A stretch of DNA of 64,000 bases from a virus, in the IMG/VR virus record IMGVR_UViG_3300032213_000694, positions 1 through 64,000 of that record; one strand, written 5' to 3'. Of the stretch, positions 57,150-64,000 are shown in pieces. Position numbers and translations under genes: made by a program. Each line of letters opens with the position of its first letter. The stretch's first letter is position 1. The notes under the pieces were generated by a model. It saw nothing but the letters and a program-made list of their open reading frames with translations. It had not been told where the DNA came from and ran no database searches.

Positions 57150-58235
57150 TTATAATTTTCTTATTTTTAGTCTGCTACCATGATCATTATCCAAAGCCTT
57201 AACTGAGAACCCACCTTTTTCAACATGTTGTGGAGCGTTTCTTACGCTCATGTCGATGTTTTTGCTTTGACGAACTGAGTCATCAATTGCATCTGCTTTG
57301 CCCATATCATAAAAGAATTTGGCCATTGCATCAGGGTTCATTGCCGCAGCAATTGTTTTATGATACTGTTTAGCATCCTTAATGTATCCATCTTCATTAA
57401 CAAAATTGTTAAAGAATTTAGAAATGTCTGTTTGTTGAGCTTTCAGCTGCTCTGGAGTTCCCGGTTTGTAAGAAATCTCTTTATCTCCAATCTTGAAATC
57501 AAAACCTTTGAATTCATCAGAGAATAAATCGTTTGTCTTATTAATAAAGTACTCCGATTTTTTAGCCTGCTCCTGCTGCATAGCAGTAGATTGGCTAATA
57601 TATTGCTTGTAAGATTCCAAAGCAACTTTGTCTTCATCAGGAATTGAGTACTCCATCCTCGACTCAAGGGGAGCTTTATATTTTTCCTTTTGTTCTTCAA
57701 AGTACTTTGACGCCTTGCCAAGTTCTTTTTTAAGTGCTAATTTTTTGCGCTTGATTTCTTTCTCATCATCCTCATCTTCATCATAGCTAAATCTTGATTC
57801 GTACTCGAATGCAATATCCTCATCATCAAAATCAGGATTAGTTTCACGCATATAATCAGCTAGAAGCCTTTCTGGTGTAACCTTAGAAAAATCTTGGTTA
57901 ACACGGTAGAAGTCTTCTAAACCACGCCCTGTCTCTTTCTTAAATTTTAAGAAAGCATTAACATCTTCAGGCAATAACTCCTGTTGAGGCTGTGGTTTTT
58001 CTGTAAACAATTCATCCAAAGAGTCTACCTCCTTGTTGAATTTCGTTTTCAAATATGAAAGAACGTCGTTATCACCAAAACTAGGTGATTCTATTACTGG
58101 CTCTTGTATATGCACTTCCTCAACAGGAGCTACATCTTCAGCCATCTTTTGTTCGTGGTCATCAAGCAATTGTTGCTCGATTTCTTGCACAGACTTTTCC
58201 TCAAAGTCTACAAGTTTTACTTTAATATTTTCCAT
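57150..58235 (-). CDS. Scaffolding protein (361 aa)
   Basis: 361 residues, very acidic and charged, mostly helical (KVKLVDFEEKSVQEIEQQLLDDHEQ at the start and FYRVNQDFSKVTPERLL later). It lies between portal and major capsid. The charge, the helix content, the place and the lack of a domain all fit a phage scaffold, with a C-terminal basic end (DHGSRLKIRKL) that could bind the capsid. No protease motif (His-Ser) was seen. Confidence 0.85.
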   Translation of the reverse strand: MENIKVKLVDFEEKSVQEIEQQLLDDHEQKMAEDVAPVEEVHIQEPVIESPSFGDNDVLSYLKTKFNKEVDSLDELFTEKPQPQQELLPEDVNAFLKFKKETGRGLEDFYRVNQDFSKVTPERLLADYMRETNPDFDDEDIAFEYESRFSYDEDEDDEKEIKRKKLALKKELGKASKYFEEQKEKYKAPLESRMEYSIPDEDKVALESYKQYISQSTAMQQEQAKKSEYFINKTNDLFSDEFKGFDFKIGDKEISYKPGTPEQLKAQQTDISKFFNNFVNEDGYIKDAKQYHKTIAAAMNPDAMAKFFYDMGKADAIDDSVRQSKNIDMSVRNAPQHVEKGGFSVKALDNDHGSRLKIRKL

Positions 58236-58254
58236 TTAATTTAATTTAGTTACA

Positions 58255-58262
58255 CAAAAGTA
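58255..58262 (-). promoter_or_regulatory. Candidate minus-7 box upstream of the scaffold/capsid genes
   Basis: On the minus strand TACTTTTG (RC of 58255-58262) matches TAnnTTTG and lies 20 bases before the scaffold ATG at 58235. No TTG is seen at 20 bases upstream. It sits in the only gap (58236-58272) between portal and scaffold. Confidence 0.4.
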
Positions 58263-58272
58263 ATAATAAAAT

Positions 58273-60705
58273 TTATCTTGGGTTAAACTGCTCTAAGCTG
58301 AAGCCGTCTAACGAATCTTCTTGAGACTCAAAGTTCATCGCAGGTAGGTCTTTTTGACGTTGCTCAATTAACTTTGATTGCTGAGTAGCTTGGAGTTTTG
58401 TGCGATCATCCTTAGCTTTCTCTTTGTCCATATCTAGTTGCTTAATCTTCTCAACCTCCATACCTTTTAGTTGCATGTTGTAATTGAATTCAACCGACAT
58501 TAATTGCTCTTTAATCTGAGCTTCAGCTTGCATTCTTTGTACATCCAACTGCATTTGGTTTTGAGCAATCATAGCTTTAGCTTGTGCCTCAGCTTGAATA
58601 GCTTGTAACTTAAATTGAGCTGCCGCTTGAGAAGATTGGATATTACCTTGAGTTTGCATTTGGATTTTTGCTTGCTCATTATCCATATCTTGCTTCTGCT
58701 TATTCTTACGTTTAAGTTTTAGCAATTCGTTGGCAATCTTAATATTCTTCATTTGACGAATATCAATAGCGTCCTCAAGTGTGATTTGATCACGTTGTAA
58801 AGCCATCTGAATATTCGCTTCTAGCTGACCTCTTTCTTCTTCGTCAGGAGCAACCTCAATAAATATACCAAAGTCATGTAAGTACAAGTCCTTAATTTCT
58901 TCTAAAATAGCAACATTGTATTTACCAATTTGCATTGTAAACTCTTCTTTGAAATCAGAGTATTCTAATATATCCGCAACACGAAGAGACAACGCCTCCG
59001 ATAATCTGCGAGTAATAAATAAACTTCCCTCTAAGATGTGACGAGTTGCAGTATTTGAATTAAGTGCTGCAAGCTTTTGAACACCTACTAATGCATCAGG
59101 GTTTGGAGTAGAAGCATCACGTGCTTCGTTCAATCCTGTTACATCACGTATCATGCTAAGATACTGATTGTATGCATTAATCAATGCAGTAATCTTACCT
59201 TGGCCACTATTAGTGTTGAGTTCTTGAATTGGTATACGGCCATGGTTTAAGTCACCATCAGTTGTCATGCTGCGTCCAATAACACTACCCGTTTGGAAAT
59301 ATAAACGTAAAGCATCTTCAGGATTGTAAGAAGCACCTGTACCCAAGTCAACTTCATTGATACCATCAGCATCGATGAATACACCATCTGGTACAACACG
59401 TTGTAGAACTTGTTGTAATTTAAGATGGGTCATTTGAATTAAGTCAGCAAAAGGAATCATACGACGAGTCAACGACTCAACAATTCCTTTGTACATTCTT
59501 GGTGCTACAGCTATATATTGTGGTAATGCATACTGAGAAGCAGATTTAGGGCGAACCATATTACGAGCAAGCTCCCACTTAAGTAGATAAGGAGATCCAG
59601 GTACCATAATACCTTCGTACCATACGTCAATTCTCTTCTCAATTCTCTCAAACCTTTCTTCAGTTCCTTCCGGAGGATTAAAGTTCTCATCTTTTTGTAT
59701 TACACGAACACCATTGTTCTCAAGATATTTCTTCTTGTAAACAAATGTCTTATCTGTTTTATAATTAAAATATAATAACGTAACCACATCTCTGTTAAAG
59801 ATGTCGCTACGGTACGGACGCATGATGCCGTAATAATTGTACCACGCAGTTCCTAATTGCTGAATCTCTGCCAACTCCTCTTTTGTAATGTCTGGCTTAA
59901 TCTTAATTAGTTCTGTGATTGGTACTTGCTTTACTTCTCCCCAATAGAAACAATCGTCAAATGTTGGGGATTCTGTGTAACTATATACAATGTTAGCGGG
60001 GTCAACATACTCCACACGAACTCCGGTTCCTGGTACAAAGGAGTGTTTTACTACGCCTATGCCGATTGTTGTGATGTCGTAGTCGACCCTTTTACGAACG
60101 TCTTGGTAATGGTTTAAATCTAAGATAGTATTGATTGCCTCTTCTTCTGCAATCTCAATAGCAGGCTTATATTTAAGCTGCATATATAAAGATAACTCTT
60201 GCTCGTTCTCAGGGATATCTTGCTCAGGAATGTTATAAGCATCAACACCTAATTGTTCTTTACCTATTTTTAAAACATCTTTTGCAATCATATCCCTTTC
60301 AACCATCTGTTGAAATCCAAATCGATTGTCCATTGACATTGCGTCTTGCGCATATGCTTTAACCTCAAATAAGCGATCGTGCATACCGTTAACAACGATG
60401 TCAACAAACTTAGGGATAATAGGGACAGGAGTCCAATCAAGGTTAAGGTGCGACATATCGCCATCTACCTCTAATTGGCTTTTGTATTTTGCAATAGGTT
60501 GCTCGCCACGAGCATAAAGCCTAACTCTATGGAAATCAATCCATTGTGAATAGTATCGGCAACTATTGCCTGTCTTTGCAAACCATTCGTATGAAATGCT
60601 TTGCCCAATTCTTAAGCCATATTCCCAAGATGCCTTTTCCTGATCAGTCGCTAACTGCGAGGGGAATTGGGTATCTGGCATTAATATTCCAAGAGGTTTG
60701 TTCAT
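58273..60705 (-). CDS. Portal protein (810 aa)
   Basis: 810 residues. The N-terminal domain (DQEKASWEYGLRIGQSISYEWF ... RVRLYARGEQPIAKYKSQLEVDGDMSHLNLDWTPVPIIPKFVDIVVNGM) is that of the portal of Bacteroidota podophages, and the middle has the stem helices. The last 200 residues are Gln/Ala/Lys coiled coil (QAAAQFKLQAIQAEAQAKAMIAQNQMQ), usual for the crown or barrel. It overlaps the terminase by 4 bases. It is the 12-fold ring for DNA packaging and neck attachment. Confidence 0.92.
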   Translation of the reverse strand: MNKPLGILMPDTQFPSQLATDQEKASWEYGLRIGQSISYEWFAKTGNSCRYYSQWIDFHRVRLYARGEQPIAKYKSQLEVDGDMSHLNLDWTPVPIIPKFVDIVVNGMHDRLFEVKAYAQDAMSMDNRFGFQQMVERDMIAKDVLKIGKEQLGVDAYNIPEQDIPENEQELSLYMQLKYKPAIEIAEEEAINTILDLNHYQDVRKRVDYDITTIGIGVVKHSFVPGTGVRVEYVDPANIVYSYTESPTFDDCFYWGEVKQVPITELIKIKPDITKEELAEIQQLGTAWYNYYGIMRPYRSDIFNRDVVTLLYFNYKTDKTFVYKKKYLENNGVRVIQKDENFNPPEGTEERFERIEKRIDVWYEGIMVPGSPYLLKWELARNMVRPKSASQYALPQYIAVAPRMYKGIVESLTRRMIPFADLIQMTHLKLQQVLQRVVPDGVFIDADGINEVDLGTGASYNPEDALRLYFQTGSVIGRSMTTDGDLNHGRIPIQELNTNSGQGKITALINAYNQYLSMIRDVTGLNEARDASTPNPDALVGVQKLAALNSNTATRHILEGSLFITRRLSEALSLRVADILEYSDFKEEFTMQIGKYNVAILEEIKDLYLHDFGIFIEVAPDEEERGQLEANIQMALQRDQITLEDAIDIRQMKNIKIANELLKLKRKNKQKQDMDNEQAKIQMQTQGNIQSSQAAAQFKLQAIQAEAQAKAMIAQNQMQLDVQRMQAEAQIKEQLMSVEFNYNMQLKGMEVEKIKQLDMDKEKAKDDRTKLQATQQSKLIEQRQKDLPAMNFESQEDSLDGFSLEQFNPR

Positions 60706-62915
60706 ATCTTGTTAATTCTACTGAAGGAACCAGTGTTATCGTAAGTTGCAAATTTAATGCTTATTTTTGACTCTTTTTTCTCAGGCAAATATACGTGCTT
60801 TTGATTTGCCATAATAGCATACCCTGAACTAATTGAAGCATCATACTTTGTTCTGTCATTTACATCGAATCTAGCCCAATCTTGAAGTGTTTTATTAAAC
60901 GGCATATCTCCTATCTCATCAGGCTGACGGTAGTTACCCTCCATATCTAAACCGATAAATCGCTCAATGTATGTCTCAATTGCTGTAGCGTGTGCCTGCT
61001 TAATATCTTCACTTGATGATGGTATGCCACCAATCTCTCTTTCTGTGAATGATAGTTTGTGAGCTGGCTTGTCGGGCCTGTTCATTGAGAACCCACGGTA
61101 GCCTCTATTCTTAAAGTGATAAAGAAGACGTGCCTTGTTATTCTCGCAAAGTATAGGCATGCCGTAGAACACACAAGCCATCAGCACCTCTTCAAAGAAT
61201 ATCTCTGCCGTCTGTGGACGAGCAATGTATTCTAAAAAGAAAGTATTGGATGGGGCTCCTGTCATATTAAACTTGGTCAATCCGTGGAGCGAACCGTTTG
61301 ATCCACCAAAGGTCGCACCTGAGATGTCGTAGGGGTCACAACCAAACGCACCAATATGCTCATTACCCGGATATCTATTCCCATTTTTAGTAATATAATT
61401 ATTGTTCACCCCGGGCCCTGGTATCCAAGATACTAAGAACCTACCGTTCTTATCAGGTGTCCAAATAACCTTGGTGTCTTTCTCTCCGTTAGCCCAGTGA
61501 AAGTAGCCACGTGTTATGACGTGGTCTTGAATTAAGCTATCATTGTAGTCTATCTGCTGATAGATTTTAGTCAAGTTAAACAAAGATGACTTGGTCTCAT
61601 CACGGAAAGCGTGTGACTCTGTTCTAGGAAACTGACGATAAAATTCATTTAGTGCATCAGGGTTAGCCTTTAGCGATGACACCTCATTATTCCAATACTC
61701 AATTACCCCTTGCGTTATCCAAGTCCCCTCTGCCGAACGTACAGGCTTCTCAGGTTTTTCTAAGACTGCGTGACCATACTCGTCAATATATCCCTCAAAG
61801 TTATACTCCATCGGGATAAAGAGCGAATACAGACCTGATATAGTCTGACCATTCTGGTTTCTTTTCTTAACGTTTGAGTCATAGTAAATCCGTTTATAGT
61901 TTTCTCCGCCTTTGTCGAGTGCATTTGATGTTGATCCCATCATACACTTGCCAATAATTCTAGCACCTAAACGAAGACAAGTTTTTCTGACACGCCAACC
62001 GTTCTCTATGTTCATAGGACGCTCTAACTTAGCAGCCTCATCCTCAACCAAATATAACAATTTTTCTCCATCATAACTGTTGTCCGCTGTGTTACGCCAG
62101 TCAATAGTTGTATCCAATCCGTCAATCTCTTCCTCATTCTCCTCGTGCATATTCTTACGAGTAATCTTAGAAGCTGGAACACGGAAGGCAAGCTCTGTCT
62201 TTGGAGCAGACATACCATCACGCACGGGTTGGAAAAAGAATGGATAGTTATTTGCAATCGGAACTACCTTATCGGTAAACATCTTCTTAGCATCGGGGCC
62301 CGTCTTAGATGTTAAACCTATACGAGCATCCTTAGCTAAGGTTGCAATGTTGACTGCTTCTGATGAAGCCATAAAAGAGAAACCTGAACGACGGTTCTTA
62401 AGGTAACACATGCCAAAGCATCTGCTGTCAGCCTTACACGCTTCCCAAAATATAAAGAATATCCTGTTTGATTCACGGAAGTCAGGATGACCTACGTCAG
62501 TCTTTGACCATTGCAGATACATATAATGTGCACCTGTGATGTAAGTCTTCTCACTATTGTTGATAAACCAATACCCTAACTCACGTCTGTCAAACTCTTT
62601 CTCGATGTAGTCTACCCATTGAGACTTAAATGAATTGTCACGACGGTTCCAATCAAAGATGGTCTTGATGCGAGATAGTTCTTTAGGTAGCTCTGTGGCT
62701 TTCCATTTGTTGCCATCGTAGTCAACCTTGTCAGGAGCCAATGGCAGGGCAACTCTTAGCCCACTAATATTGTACACCTCCCCAATCGTGCCATCTTTTG
62801 ACACGACCACAAAGTCGTACTCAGGGTCCCAGCCATACTCCCAATCTTTCTTTGCATTTCTTTTTGCAAGAATCTTATTAGGAACATTAGACTCATCAAT
62901 ATAGAATAAACTCAT
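60702..62915 (-). CDS. Terminase large subunit (737 aa)
   Basis: 737 residues. The ATPase domain has a deviant Walker A KNRRSGFS at 173-180 and Walker B LLYLVEDE at about 287-293, with the catalytic Glu. The nuclease domain (RNase H-like) has GAFGCDPYDISG (first Asp) and the GMPILCENNKARLL strand (the Glu/Asn region), then a helix with SSEDIKQAHATAIETYIERF. The motor and cutter translocate DNA into the head. The gene overlaps the 93-aa gene by 4 bases and the portal by 4. Confidence 0.95.
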   Translation of the reverse strand: MSLFYIDESNVPNKILAKRNAKKDWEYGWDPEYDFVVVSKDGTIGEVYNISGLRVALPLAPDKVDYDGNKWKATELPKELSRIKTIFDWNRRDNSFKSQWVDYIEKEFDRRELGYWFINNSEKTYITGAHYMYLQWSKTDVGHPDFRESNRIFFIFWEACKADSRCFGMCYLKNRRSGFSFMASSEAVNIATLAKDARIGLTSKTGPDAKKMFTDKVVPIANNYPFFFQPVRDGMSAPKTELAFRVPASKITRKNMHEENEEEIDGLDTTIDWRNTADNSYDGEKLLYLVEDEAAKLERPMNIENGWRVRKTCLRLGARIIGKCMMGSTSNALDKGGENYKRIYYDSNVKKRNQNGQTISGLYSLFIPMEYNFEGYIDEYGHAVLEKPEKPVRSAEGTWITQGVIEYWNNEVSSLKANPDALNEFYRQFPRTESHAFRDETKSSLFNLTKIYQQIDYNDSLIQDHVITRGYFHWANGEKDTKVIWTPDKNGRFLVSWIPGPGVNNNYITKNGNRYPGNEHIGAFGCDPYDISGATFGGSNGSLHGLTKFNMTGAPSNTFFLEYIARPQTAEIFFEEVLMACVFYGMPILCENNKARLLYHFKNRGYRGFSMNRPDKPAHKLSFTEREIGGIPSSSEDIKQAHATAIETYIERFIGLDMEGNYRQPDEIGDMPFNKTLQDWARFDVNDRTKYDASISSGYAIMANQKHVYLPEKKESKISIKFATYDNTGSFSRINKI

Positions 62916-63193
62916 TTAGTTTTTGCTCTTTGTTCTGCGAATCCACGATTAGTAGGTGCAGAGTTACCAACTACTCCCTCAATAATATTATTCTCCTCCT
63001 CGACTCTTTTAAGAATCTCAAAAGCATCCATGATAGCAAGTTTCTTTGCTGCCGCTGCGTTCTTAAGTTTGTCTGCAGACAAGTCATCATCCATGTGGGT
63101 GACAATCTTCTCTTCAGCAACTTTAATCAACTCCTCAACGGCTTTATACCCAGAGTCAATAATACGCTTTTTTAACTCGGTTATTTTATTCAT
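62912..63193 (-). CDS. Small terminase-like helical protein (93 aa)
   Basis: 93 residues, all helical and charged (ITELKKRIIDSGYKAVEELIKVAEEKIVTHM ... ADKLKNAAAAKKLAIMDAFEILKRVEEE). It lies directly upstream of the large terminase (4-base overlap), the place of small terminases. The helical composition and the A-A-A-A-K-K-L-A-I-x-D-A pattern are similar to short phage TerS-like proteins. The assignment is by position and composition, not by a clear domain. Confidence 0.72.
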   Translation of the reverse strand: MNKITELKKRIIDSGYKAVEELIKVAEEKIVTHMDDDLSADKLKNAAAAKKLAIMDAFEILKRVEEENNIIEGVVGNSAPTNRGFAEQRAKTK

Positions 63194-63740
63194 TTAATTT
63201 GATTGTTACATTCTTAGTGTACACACGATATAGAATCTCGCCATCTAGGTCGAACTCATACTCGCTATCAGGCTCAAACGTGACCATGTCGCCATCTTTT
63301 ACACCTAAGTCTAGTATCTCATCGTTCGTGTATCTTATCGTGCCTGTAAGAGGCTTCTTTGCGTCTGCTGTAGTAATGCCTTCAAAGTCATTATCGATTG
63401 GCTTGATGAATAGATATCTACCGATTCCTTTCCACTCACCACCTGGCTTCTTATACGCATATGGATCGTCGACAAAGAACAAATCCTCTCGGAAGTAATT
63501 CCAAGCAGACTTCTCTCTACCACGCATGTCATAGTACAACCTGAAAGTATTATGATGGCACACAATTGTGTCGCCAGGCTCGATAGGCCCAGTGTAATTA
63601 ATAGGGGTTGAGATAACAACAGCTTCTCTTGTCGTTACACGATGATCTTCTTTAGAGGTGGAAATGTAAAGTTCTCCTCTTTGATTATCATACCTGTTGC
63701 CCCCCTTCGGTGTTACCAAATAATAGTAAGGGCTCCGCAT
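63186..63740 (-). CDS. Double GroES-like barrel protein (184 aa)
   Basis: 184 residues, beside the terminase. The second half (ITTADAKKPLTGTIRYTNDEILDLGVKDGDMVTFEPDSEYEFDLDGEILYRVYTKNVTIKL) has the pattern of a GroES barrel: TGxI...LGVKDGDxVxF...E...DGExLYRV...NV. The first half (AVVISTPINYTGPIEPGDTIVCHHNTFRLYYDMRGREKSAWNYFREDLFFVDD) repeats it, with GPIEPGDTIVxHHN. So it looks like two GroES-like domains in tandem, separate from the 85-aa groES. It could be a capsid co-chaperonin (like gp31) or an unrelated barrel. Confidence 0.7.
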   Translation of the reverse strand: MRSPYYYLVTPKGGNRYDNQRGELYISTSKEDHRVTTREAVVISTPINYTGPIEPGDTIVCHHNTFRLYYDMRGREKSAWNYFREDLFFVDDPYAYKKPGGEWKGIGRYLFIKPIDNDFEGITTADAKKPLTGTIRYTNDEILDLGVKDGDMVTFEPDSEYEFDLDGEILYRVYTKNVTIKLNE

Positions 63741-63742
63741 AT

Positions 63743-63961
63743 TTAAAAATCTATATTATATTCAATTAAGAATGGCATGTTGCCATTAATCTTTTTCCAT
63801 AAGACCACCTCATCATTAGCCTCGATGTAGATTTCAATATCTCCTGCATCGGTCTGACGAATCAAATGAATCTTATAGTTCCCTTGTAGCACAGATTGGT
63901 TGTGCATGTAGTTCATTGCATTCTTGTAATCTGAACCAACTGATATCTTACGAATTACCAT
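63743..63961 (-). CDS. Small hypothetical protein (72 aa)
   Basis: ATG 63961 (MVIRKISVGSDYKNAMNYM) is preferred over 63994. It is a 72-residue alpha/beta protein (NYKIHLIRQTDAGDIEIYIE). It overlaps the end of the partial gene at the window edge by 14 bases. The function is unknown; it precedes the GroES-like and terminase genes. Confidence 0.7.
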   Translation of the reverse strand: MVIRKISVGSDYKNAMNYMHNQSVLQGNYKIHLIRQTDAGDIEIYIEANDEVVLWKKINGNMPFLIEYNIDF

Positions 63962-64000
63962 CTTTGTTCTTGATTTCTCCAGTAGCAAAGTCAATCGTGA
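63948..64000 (-). CDS. C-terminal end of a gene cut by the window edge
   Basis: Leftward frame entering from the right edge with TAA at 63948-63950. The visible 16 residues are TIDFATGEIKNKDGNS. Too short to identify. It is upstream of the packaging genes. Confidence 0.4.
   Translation of the reverse strand, partial: TIDFATGEIKNKDGNS

Noticed and set aside
1-64000. tRNA genes and CRISPR arrays
   Set aside because: No cloverleaf-like segments with a GGTTCGA arm and no regular repeat-spacer series were noticed on reading. A tRNAscan-SE and a CRISPR finder run would settle it.

Overview
The window looks like most of the genome of a tailed double-stranded DNA phage (Caudoviricetes), probably short-tailed, infecting a Bacteroidota host of the Flavobacteria type. 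The phage call rests on an ordered morphogenesis block: large terminase, portal, scaffold, major capsid, adaptor/tail-tubular proteins and an ejectosome-like trio, with no tape-measure or sheath gene. The host call rests on three things: start codons preceded by A-rich leaders rather than Shine-Dalgarno sequences, several TAnnTTTG minus-7 boxes (one with a TTG at the right distance), and Bacteroidota-typical domains (BACON, BT4734/VirE-N primase, CsgG-like and cohesin-like secreted proteins). Genes run off both ends, so the genome is not complete here.

Layout. (1) Bases 1-19546 are almost entirely leftward. From left to right they hold small distal genes, a 1702-residue collagen-like tail fibre with an S74 self-cleaving end, a tight cassette of six envelope/secreted proteins including a CsgG-like pore protein, a lysis cluster (GH19 endolysin, spanin-like and holin-like proteins), about eleven tiny Lys/Arg-rich proteins around an endonuclease VII-type nuclease, and a phage groES and groEL. 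One MarR-like gene (16369-16875) is rightward. (2) Bases 19547-20260 are a non-coding strand-switch region with a GC-rich island, short tandem repeats and palindromes; it is the best origin candidate. (3) Bases 20261-39225 are rightward. They hold small early genes and membrane microproteins, a cytosine methyltransferase, a DnaA domain IV-like protein, a recombination trio (DUF1071 annealing protein, PD-(D/E)XK exonuclease, SSB-like), a primase-helicase, a PAPS-reductase-family protein, an SF2 helicase, a VRR-NUC nuclease, class I ribonucleotide reductase (nrdB, nrdA) and a metallophosphoesterase. (4) A bidirectional terminator near 39.26 kb separates this from the leftward structural block 39280-64000.

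How it fits together. The middle block makes nucleotides, replicates, recombines and modifies DNA. The right block builds the capsid, the packaging motor and the ejection apparatus. The left block finishes the tail, folds proteins (GroEL/GroES), lyses the cell and appears to remodel the host envelope. Two intergenic regions 9 kb apart (about 19.0-19.2 kb and 28.1-28.3 kb) share a nearly identical 25-bp core and arrays of TGTACA palindromes, which suggests a common regulator or replication element. The most unusual parts are the CsgG-like/cohesin-like secretion cassette, the phage-encoded chaperonin pair with a second GroES-like protein beside the terminase, and the small basic proteins that share an IPLxPTxF-like motif.
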